From contig JAFQUG010000155.1 in NCBI GenBank assembly GCA_017408625.1, positions 1 to 6,602 of the forward strand: a DNA stretch of 6,602 nt, written 5' to 3'. The notes below the pieces were generated by a model. The model saw only the letters and a list, made by a program, of their open reading frames with translations. It was not told where the DNA came from and did not search any database. Both the position numbers and the translations under genes were made by a program. Shown here piece by piece: positions 1 to 5,231 of this stretch (positions are counted from its first letter, which is position 1; each line of letters starts with the position of its first letter). Source of the stretch: Clostridia bacterium (GTDB taxonomy: Bacteria; Bacillota_A; Clostridia; Oscillospirales; CAG-272).

Positions 1-1836
1 GAGACCTGTGCTGTGGTGGAACGTATGCTGTGCGACGAGATCGCACTCTACCTTTTGCGCGACGCAACCATTGCCGATCACCTTGAGCTGATCACCTATA
101 ACGCCCTGCCCCAGCAGCTGCTGCCCGACGGTCGCGGTCAGGTCTACTTTACCATGCAAAACCAGGTCATGGCCAACAAGGGCATTCACGGCTTTACCAG
201 CGAGGGCGGTGACCGCTCGATCTACGGTCTGCCCGGCGGATTCCCCTGCTGCGTGCACAACTATCAGATGGGCTGGCCGCTCTTTATCGCCTCCATGTGG
301 ATGTCCACCTCGGACGGCGGTCTTGCCGTGGGTGCATACGGCCCCAATACCGTCACCGCTACGGTAGGTAACGGCACCAAGCTGACTGTGACCCAGACCA
401 CCAATTATCCCTACGAGGATACCGTCACGCTTACCCTGAACGCTGATCAAACAGATACCTATCCCCTCTATATCCGCGTGCCCGAATGGTGCACGGCAGC
501 CTCCGTGCTGGTCAACGGACATGCCGTCGAAGCAGAGCTGAGCGCAGGCGAGTATGCCAAGCTGAGCGCAGAGTGGCAGGACGGCGACGTGATCACGCTG
601 ACCTTCCCCGCAGACTTTACCGCTACCCTGACCGATAACAACAGCGTCAGCATCCGCCGCGGTGCAGTACTGTTCGCGCTTGAGATCGGTGAGAAGTGGA
701 AGAAGATCACCTATAATCCTCTGAACTGGAACCTGACCCGCGATTATTCCTCCTATAATATCACTCCCTCCACCGACTGGAACTACGCGCTGGAAAACTT
801 CAACTTCCATGACGTAGCCTCTAATTTCACGGTCACTCGCAATCCCATTACAGATCAGATGCAATATCAGCTTTCGGATGCCCCCATCATTCTTGAGGCA
901 AAGGCCAGAGAGGTGAAGGATTGGGTGCTCAACAGGGATTATGACATCGCCGGTGATACGCCCATCTCCCCCGTAGCTCCCGAACGCCTGGAGGACGAGA
1001 CCGTAACGGTGCGCTTGGTTCCCTACTCTCACACCAGACTGCGTATCACGCTGATCCCCTGGACAGGAGAGGCACAGAGTGCCGTGGCAGAGCGTGCAGA
1101 GGAAAACACCCTGCTGTTCCCGTCGCTGATCGTACCCTTGGAGCAAAAGGGCACATCGGTTGGTGACGCGGTATTCTCCTACACCATGAAGCTATCCTAT
1201 CAGTCTGATGCCGATCTTGTACTCAAGGTAGAGATCAACCGCAAGGATGCAGGCACCGTAACGCTCAAGCAGGGCACCGGCACAGTCACGCTTGAAACAG
1301 ACCTGCTTGGCACGGATCGCCACAACCGCGTTGCTCTGTTCACAGAGGACGGCTCTGCCATTCCCGCAGATCTGACGCTTTCCGCATCGGTAGAGATCCA
1401 CGACGTCGGCATCATTCACTACGAGGCAGAAAAGGCCAAGCTCAAGGGCTCTGCCTACAATGCCGGTACACACGTAGCAGGCATAGACGATATCGGCACC
1501 TCGCTGACCTTTGATAACCTGTTTATTGCCGAGGACGGCGACTACACGCTCCGCTTCTATTATGCGGCGCCCATGGGTCTTGCGACCCACACGGTCTATA
1601 TAGACGGAGTCAAGTGCGGAACACTCCGTTACAACGAAAACGGAAAATCCCTGGGATGGGGCTCGTTTGACCAAGACATTTTTGCCGACATCCACCTCAC
1701 TCTGGAAAAGGGCACGCACACCCTTCGCATTGAAAAAACAGAAGAGGACGTTGGCTTTGCAGAGCTCGAATCCTTTGACCGACTCCCCTGCTCACTGACA
1801 GGCGGAACACCCCAACCGATCCCGGACCAGGATTGA
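1..1836 (+). CDS. GH127/GH146-like (DUF1680) beta-L-arabinofuranosidase, C-terminal part, with CBM6/35-like module; 5' truncated
   Basis: Frame 1 is open from the first base, giving 611 residues before TGA at 1834. The first three residues are Glu-Thr-Cys, and Cys-Cys follows at residues 83-84 (247-252) in the context GGFPCCVHNYQMGWP. In characterised GH127 enzymes (HypBA1 of Bifidobacterium longum) Glu338, Cys340, Cys417 and Cys418 bind zinc and Cys417 is the nucleophile. The spacing here (80 between the two Cys motifs) is close to the family's 77, so all four residues appear conserved. These enzymes remove non-reducing beta-L-arabinofuranose from plant glycans. The GH127 beta-sandwich region runs to about residue 354, ending in the typical PYSHTRLRITLIPW segment. 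Residues about 355-470 look like an Ig-like beta domain. Residues about 472-600 start with HYEAEKAKL and look like a CBM6/35-type sugar-binding module. Roughly 330 upstream residues are missing, so a signal peptide cannot be judged. GTG 13 and ATG 25 are internal codons, not starts. GH127 versus GH146 and the exact substrate cannot be decided. Confidence 0.88.
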   Translation, partial: ETCAVVERMLCDEIALYLLRDATIADHLELITYNALPQQLLPDGRGQVYFTMQNQVMANKGIHGFTSEGGDRSIYGLPGGFPCCVHNYQMGWPLFIASMWMSTSDGGLAVGAYGPNTVTATVGNGTKLTVTQTTNYPYEDTVTLTLNADQTDTYPLYIRVPEWCTAASVLVNGHAVEAELSAGEYAKLSAEWQDGDVITLTFPADFTATLTDNNSVSIRRGAVLFALEIGEKWKKITYNPLNWNLTRDYSSYNITPSTDWNYALENFNFHDVASNFTVTRNPITDQMQYQLSDAPIILEAKAREVKDWVLNRDYDIAGDTPISPVAPERLEDETVTVRLVPYSHTRLRITLIPWTGEAQSAVAERAEENTLLFPSLIVPLEQKGTSVGDAVFSYTMKLSYQSDADLVLKVEINRKDAGTVTLKQGTGTVTLETDLLGTDRHNRVALFTEDGSAIPADLTLSASVEIHDVGIIHYEAEKAKLKGSAYNAGTHVAGIDDIGTSLTFDNLFIAEDGDYTLRFYYAAPMGLATHTVYIDGVKCGTLRYNENGKSLGWGSFDQDIFADIHLTLEKGTHTLRIEKTEEDVGFAELESFDRLPCSLTGGTPQPIPDQD

Positions 1837-1861
1837 CTTTCCGCATAAAACGTGCTATAAT
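1833..1861 (+). promoter_or_regulatory. Sigma-A-type promoter for the amidohydrolase gene
   Basis: The -35 box TTGACT (1833-1838) and -10 box TATAAT (1856-1861) are separated by exactly 17 bp. A TG one base before the -10 (1853-1854) makes it an extended -10. The -35 overlaps the TGA stop codon of the upstream glycosidase. The expected start of transcription is about 1868, giving a leader of only about 26 nt before ATG 1894. The match to consensus is strong; activity is inferred. Confidence 0.8.
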
Positions 1862-1891
1862 ACCTCCAAAGGCTTTCTTTGGAGGTATTAT
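1857..1891 (+). promoter_or_regulatory. Perfect 14-bp inverted repeat over the -10 box and the ribosome binding site
   Basis: ATAATACCTCCAAA (1857-1870) is the exact reverse complement of TTTGGAGGTATTAT (1878-1891), with a 7-base loop GGCTTTC. The left arm contains most of the -10 box; the right arm contains the GGAGG Shine-Dalgarno. In RNA reading through from the upstream gene the hairpin would hide the ribosome binding site. RNA started at about 1868 would lack most of the left arm and leave the site free. It could also be a DNA operator or a weak terminator for the upstream gene, although the following T-run is poor. Confidence 0.65.
1881..1885 (+). promoter_or_regulatory. Shine-Dalgarno GGAGG that fixes the amidohydrolase start
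   Basis: GGAGG lies 8 nt before ATG 1894. An in-frame TTG at 1879 overlaps this site and so cannot be the start, although it would extend the protein by five residues. Confidence 0.85.
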
Positions 1892-1893
1892 TT

Positions 1894-3045
1894 ATGTTAC
1901 TGATCAAAAACGGATACGTCAAAACCATGGCAGGCGCGGACATCCCGGGCGGATGCGTGCTGCTTGATGATTGCGGCAAGATCGCTGCCGTGGGCACGGA
2001 TATTTGCGCAGATGGCGCAACCGTGATCGACGCTGGCGGCAGACTGGTCACCCCCGGTTGCGTGGAGGCTCATTGCCACATCGGTGTGGACAACTCCAAA
2101 ATGCGCTGGGAGGGTATGGATTACAACGAAATGTCCGATCCTGTCACCCCGCACATGCGCGCCATTGACGGCATCAACCCCATCGATGAGACCTTTCCTC
2201 TTGCGCTTTCGCACGGTGTCACCACTGCCTGCACAGGCCCCGGCAGTGCCAACGTAGTAGGCGGCACCTTCGCAGCCATCAAGCTTGCGGGCAATCGCGT
2301 GGACGACATGATCCTCAAAAATCCGCTTGCCATGAAGGTGGCATTCGGTGAGAACCCCAAGGGATGCTACGGTCAGCGCGGCGGCAAAACGCCCATTACA
2401 CGTATGGCAACCGCGGCACTTCTGCGCGAGCTTCTGTTCAAGGCACGCAACTACGTACAGGCCAAGGAAAACGGAAAAGAACCCAATTTCGATATGAAAC
2501 TGGAGGCCATGATCCCGGTCATCAAAAAGGAAATTCCGCTCAAGGCGCACGCGCACCGCGCGGACGATATCTTTACCGCCATTCGCATTGCCAAGGAATT
2601 TGACGTGGACCTGACGCTGGATCACTGCACCGACGGTGAGCTGATCGCAGATCAGCTGGCAGCCGAGGGCTATCCCGCGTTTGTCGGCCCCACCTTTGGC
2701 GGCAAGACCAAGATCGAGCTTGCCAATAAGAGCTTTACCACCCCCGCAGCACTCCACCGCGCAGGCGTCCCGATCAGCATCATTACCGACGCACCCGTCA
2801 TTCCGCTGGAATATCTGCCCATGTGCGCAGGCTTTGCGGTCGATGCAGGCCTTGACTACGAGGAGGGCTGGCGCGCCATTACGGTCAACCCCGCCAATCA
2901 GACCGGCATCGGCGACCGCGTGGGCAGCCTGGAGGTTGGCAAGGACGGCGACGTGGTCATCTGGCAGGACGACCCCTTGACCGTCGTCGGCGCAAAGGCT
3001 TATCTGACCACGGTGAACGGAAAAATCGTATATCAGGCAGAATAA
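1894..3045 (+). CDS. Metal-dependent amidohydrolase, imidazolonepropionase-like (COG1228-type) family
   Basis: A complete 383-residue protein starting at ATG 1894 behind GGAGG. The N-terminal strand LLIKNGYVKTM and the C-terminal segment GSLEVGKDGDVVIWQDDP form the small composite beta domain typical of amidohydrolases. Between them lies the metal-binding TIM barrel. Candidate metal ligands are H60 and H62 (VEAHCHIG, strand 1), K148 or E153 (MKVAFGENPKG, strand 4), H219/H221 (KAHAHRADD, strand 5), H244 (LDHCTDG, strand 6) and D299 (ITDAP, strand 8). Known relatives hydrolyse amide bonds in cyclic or peptide substrates (imidazolonepropionase, prolidase-like enzymes); the substrate here cannot be read from the sequence. 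There is no signal peptide, so it is probably cytoplasmic. It has its own promoter 3' of the arabinofuranosidase gene and a terminator 15 nt after its stop, so it is probably monocistronic. Family assignment is firm; function is open. Confidence 0.88.
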   Translation: MLLIKNGYVKTMAGADIPGGCVLLDDCGKIAAVGTDICADGATVIDAGGRLVTPGCVEAHCHIGVDNSKMRWEGMDYNEMSDPVTPHMRAIDGINPIDETFPLALSHGVTTACTGPGSANVVGGTFAAIKLAGNRVDDMILKNPLAMKVAFGENPKGCYGQRGGKTPITRMATAALLRELLFKARNYVQAKENGKEPNFDMKLEAMIPVIKKEIPLKAHAHRADDIFTAIRIAKEFDVDLTLDHCTDGELIADQLAAEGYPAFVGPTFGGKTKIELANKSFTTPAALHRAGVPISIITDAPVIPLEYLPMCAGFAVDAGLDYEEGWRAITVNPANQTGIGDRVGSLEVGKDGDVVIWQDDPLTVVGAKAYLTTVNGKIVYQAE

Positions 3046-3060
3046 TTCACAAAAACAGAT

Positions 3061-3097
3061 ACCGCCAAGAGCAACTGCGTTGCTCTTGGCGGTTTTT
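3061..3097 (+). terminator. Intrinsic terminator between convergent genes
   Basis: A perfect 14-bp stem, ACCGCCAAGAGCAA (3061-3074) with TTGCTCTTGGCGGT (3080-3093), has loop CTGCG and is followed directly by TTTT, then ACTTTTTG. It starts 15 nt after the amidohydrolase stop. On the minus strand the same hairpin lies 22 nt after the GH36 stop and is followed by ATCTGTTTTTG. It may therefore serve both genes, but is stronger in the plus direction. Confidence 0.92.
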
Positions 3098-3115
3098 ACT
3101 TTTTGAGTTGCTTGA

Positions 3116-5017
3116 TCATTCCTTGACGCGATAAACCAAAATCTTGCTTTGATACTTCTCCGGAACGGTAACGGTCAAGCCTTCTTGGACAAGCACCTTG
3201 CCCGCGATCTCCCACGTCTGCTCGGTGTCGATATCGGTCACGGTGTAGATCGCCTCGGGATCCAGTCCTTCCAGTACGTAAGAAGAGGTGACACAGTTGG
3301 ACTCTGCACGGCGGAAGACCATCACAATGCCATCCCCCTCTTCGGGTCTGTCATATCGGTAAGCTGCCCAGCCGCCGTGTGCATACGACCAGCCGCCATT
3401 CTCCAAGGGATAAAAATCGCAGGAGAAATAGGGCTGCAACGCGCGATACTCGTCGCACATCTTCTTCATCCAGGCACACTTTTCCTCGTCGGGCTCAGGG
3501 CGGTCGGGACGGTCAGTCCACCACCAGCTGCCCACAAAGCAGGGTGCGTAGGAGCTTCTGGTTGCATAGGTGTCCCCCATCCTCTTGCACACACCGCCCG
3601 AGCAAGGCACCAGGCGGTTATAGCCAAACATCTGCGTCTGGATCGCATCGGGGTCAAGATCGGGCTCGCAAAAGGCGTCGGTTCGCCAGATCGGAATGGC
3701 TCTTTGCAAAGACTCGAAGTCGATGCGTCGGCCACCCGACGCGCAGTTGTCGATCACCAGATCGGGATACTTGGCGCGCAGATCGTCCCAAAGGCGATAA
3801 AGGTTCATGATATACTTGATCTCGTTGATACCGCCGCGATCCACCTCGTCGGTAATGCGCCAGGATTGCAGCGGCTCCATATTGAAGTCCTGGCGGAAGC
3901 ACTTGATCTGCAAGGTATCGATAAAGGAGCAGATCACCCGGAACAGATACTCGCGCACCTCGTCCTTGTCAAGGCGCAAAAGCAGATAGAATCCGTCCAG
4001 AGGATACAGCCAATCGGGGTGCTCAAGGGCAAGATCCGTACCGGGATACGCGCGCTCCGGCTCCATCCAAAGTAAAAATTTCATGCCTGATTCATGCACG
4101 GTTCTGACCACGTCCCGAAGGCCGTCGGGGTGCTCATCGGGGCGCACCTGCCAGTTGCCCACCTGCTTATACCAGTCGGCCGCCCCCGGCATGCCCCCCT
4201 TTCCGTACCAGCCCGCATCGATCCAATAGTAATTGGCCTTGACGCCGTGATCGCGGAATTTATTCAAATGGTAAAGGTGTCTTTCAGTCGTCAGGCCCAT
4301 GCCCTCCAGGGCAAAAGGAAATTGCTCGGGAGTAAAAGGACACAGCTCATGCTTGATCAGACGGCGGAGCTGATTGCTGCCCTGCACGCGGCTGCCGCGA
4401 TACTCCATAAGCAAAATGGAGGATGTGCGAATGCGCTCACCGGGATGCAGCTTGAATGCGGTGTAGTCAAGACCGGTCTTGAGCTCCAGCGTATCCCCCT
4501 GCGTGTGTGCAAAGGCAGCACGCCACTGACCCGACCAACCAACCACGGCAAACAACCCACGATTTTCGGTATGGAATTCAAAGAAAGGCATTTGCCCGCT
4601 CGAAGAGCGACCGCCCAGAGGGTGGAAGGAGCGCGATCTGCCCAAAGTCATTTTGGTCTCGTGCACCTTGCATTCCTCTGCAATACGGTCGGAATACAGA
4701 TAGGCCTCATAACCTGCGCATCCGTCGGTATCGTACAAGGAAAGCGGCGGCGTCACGCCGGGAGTCTCGGCAAAGCACCAGGTTGCGTCGCAATCCAGCA
4801 CTTCACTGATCAGACCACTGTCGTACTCTCCTTTGTTTTCAAACCAGAGCATCCAACTGATTGCATTGTACTTGGGATATTCCTTGATATGCAGCTCAAC
4901 GCACAATCCGTCCGAGAGCTCGTACAGACGACCGTAATCGGTCACGGTTACCTTCGCATCTGCAAGGTCAAAGAGCTTTCCTCTGTACTTGAATGAAAAA
5001 CGAGGCACGGTATTCAT
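3116..5017 (-). CDS. GH36-type alpha-galactosidase / alpha-N-acetylgalactosaminidase
   Basis: A complete 633-residue protein, a usual length for GH36. Layout: N-terminal beta-sandwich (about 1-215), (beta/alpha)8 catalytic barrel (about 225-545), and a small C-terminal beta domain (about 550-633). Barrel motifs in order are YYWIDAGWYG (263-272), WMEPERA (317-323), CFRQDFN (373-379, proposed nucleophile D377), DNCASGGRRID (423-433) and WRTDA (444-448, proposed acid/base D447). These match clan GH-D retaining alpha-galactosidases, which release terminal alpha-linked galactose; some GH36 members prefer alpha-GalNAc. The sequence does not settle which. There is no signal peptide, and 17 cysteines fit a cytoplasmic enzyme acting on imported oligosaccharides. 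The start ATG (5017-5015) has GGAAGGGG six bases upstream and a consensus promoter further upstream. It is transcribed divergently from the lipoprotein gene, with no co-transcribed transporter in the window. Confidence 0.92.
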   Translation of the reverse strand: MNTVPRFSFKYRGKLFDLADAKVTVTDYGRLYELSDGLCVELHIKEYPKYNAISWMLWFENKGEYDSGLISEVLDCDATWCFAETPGVTPPLSLYDTDGCAGYEAYLYSDRIAEECKVHETKMTLGRSRSFHPLGGRSSSGQMPFFEFHTENRGLFAVVGWSGQWRAAFAHTQGDTLELKTGLDYTAFKLHPGERIRTSSILLMEYRGSRVQGSNQLRRLIKHELCPFTPEQFPFALEGMGLTTERHLYHLNKFRDHGVKANYYWIDAGWYGKGGMPGAADWYKQVGNWQVRPDEHPDGLRDVVRTVHESGMKFLLWMEPERAYPGTDLALEHPDWLYPLDGFYLLLRLDKDEVREYLFRVICSFIDTLQIKCFRQDFNMEPLQSWRITDEVDRGGINEIKYIMNLYRLWDDLRAKYPDLVIDNCASGGRRIDFESLQRAIPIWRTDAFCEPDLDPDAIQTQMFGYNRLVPCSGGVCKRMGDTYATRSSYAPCFVGSWWWTDRPDRPEPDEEKCAWMKKMCDEYRALQPYFSCDFYPLENGGWSYAHGGWAAYRYDRPEEGDGIVMVFRRAESNCVTSSYVLEGLDPEAIYTVTDIDTEQTWEIAGKVLVQEGLTVTVPEKYQSKILVYRVKE

Positions 5018-5023
5018 AAAATT

Positions 5024-5031
5024 CCCCTTCC
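5024..5031 (-). promoter_or_regulatory. Shine-Dalgarno of the GH36 gene
   Basis: GGAAGGGG on the minus strand lies six bases before ATG 5017-5015. It supports this start as the only well-placed one. Confidence 0.75.
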
Positions 5032-5051
5032 GTTGCTTGCAATTTTATAAC

Positions 5052-5071
5052 TTCATTATAATTCATTATAA
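5052..5071. repeat. Tandem 10-bp direct repeat at the GH36 promoter
   Basis: TTCATTATAA occurs twice head to tail (5052-5061 and 5062-5071). It duplicates the -10 sequence one helical turn downstream in the minus direction. The second -10 copy has no -35 at the right distance (the sequence there reads GTCAGG), so it is probably not a second promoter. It may be a regulator site or a chance duplication. Confidence 0.6.
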
Positions 5072-5093
5072 TCAAGGCCTGACCGATTGTCAA
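5065..5093 (-). promoter_or_regulatory. Consensus sigma-A promoter for the GH36 gene
   Basis: Read on the minus strand, TTGACA (5093-5088), a 17-bp spacer and TATAAT (5070-5065) match consensus at all 12 positions. Transcription would start near 5058, giving a leader of about 41 nt. Such a perfect core promoter usually needs a repressor or other control if expression is not constitutive. Confidence 0.88.
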
Positions 5094-5126
5094 GGAAATA
5101 AGACAAATAGACAGAAAATACAGACT

Positions 5127-5144
5127 AAAATACACGTGTTGTTT
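5127..5144. promoter_or_regulatory. Possible operator: 18-bp imperfect palindrome with central CG
   Basis: AAAATACAC (5127-5135) and GTGTTGTTT (5136-5144) are symmetric at 7 of 9 pairs, with a perfect core ACACGTGT. It lies between the two divergent promoters, nine bases from the plus-strand -35. Size, AT-rich flanks and central CpG resemble LacI-family operators, but no regulator gene is present in the window. This is a candidate only. Confidence 0.35.
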
Positions 5145-5152
5145 GTGCAGGC

Positions 5153-5182
5153 TTGACAAAGATAAAACATGCATGCTACAAT
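5153..5182 (+). promoter_or_regulatory. Sigma-A-type promoter for the lipoprotein gene
   Basis: TTGACA (5153-5158), an 18-bp spacer and TACAAT (5177-5182) with an extended -10 TG at 5174-5175. Expected transcription start is about 5189, inside the palindrome ATTGTACAAT (5184-5193). The spacer also holds the palindrome CATGCATG (5168-5175). The leader would be about 43 nt. Confidence 0.78.
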
Positions 5183-5183
5183 T

Positions 5184-5193
5184 ATTGTACAAT
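5184..5193. promoter_or_regulatory. 10-bp perfect palindrome at the predicted transcription start
   Basis: ATTGTACAAT is self-complementary and straddles the expected +1 of the lipoprotein promoter, a place where a dimeric repressor could act. Ten-base AT-rich palindromes also occur by chance, so confidence is low. Confidence 0.3.
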
Positions 5194-5219
5194 CAATCAC
5201 ATTTTCTCAGCCGAGAAGA

Positions 5220-5224
5220 AAGGA
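5220..5224 (+). promoter_or_regulatory. Shine-Dalgarno AAGGA that fixes the lipoprotein start
   Basis: AAGGA is seven bases before ATG 5232. The earlier ATG at 5224 overlaps the site and is followed by a stop after three codons, so 5232 is the start. A small hairpin (5202-5208 with 5213-5219, one G-T pair) lies just upstream. Confidence 0.75.
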
Positions 5225-5231
5225 TGAGCGA

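Noticed and set aside
1879..1893. TTG start at 1879 extending the amidohydrolase by five residues
   Set aside because: The codon overlaps the GGAGG site, which is ideally placed for ATG 1894, and the family N-terminus begins at LLIKNG.
1857..1893. Classical riboswitch or intrinsic terminator at the glycosidase-amidohydrolase junction
   Set aside because: The leader is too short for a riboswitch, and the hairpin is followed by only a weak, interrupted T-run.
1897..2757. 286-codon minus-strand ORF opposite the amidohydrolase
   Set aside because: Shadow of a complete, motif-bearing gene; its translation is not recognisable.
3149..4075. 308-codon plus-strand ORF opposite the GH36 gene (and a similar one at 4094-4996)
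   Set aside because: Antisense shadows of a gene whose catalytic motifs are intact; no recognisable protein features.
5055..5060. Second -10 box (TATAAT, minus strand) as a separate promoter
   Set aside because: No -35-like sequence at 16-18 bp; the sequence at that position reads GTCAGG.
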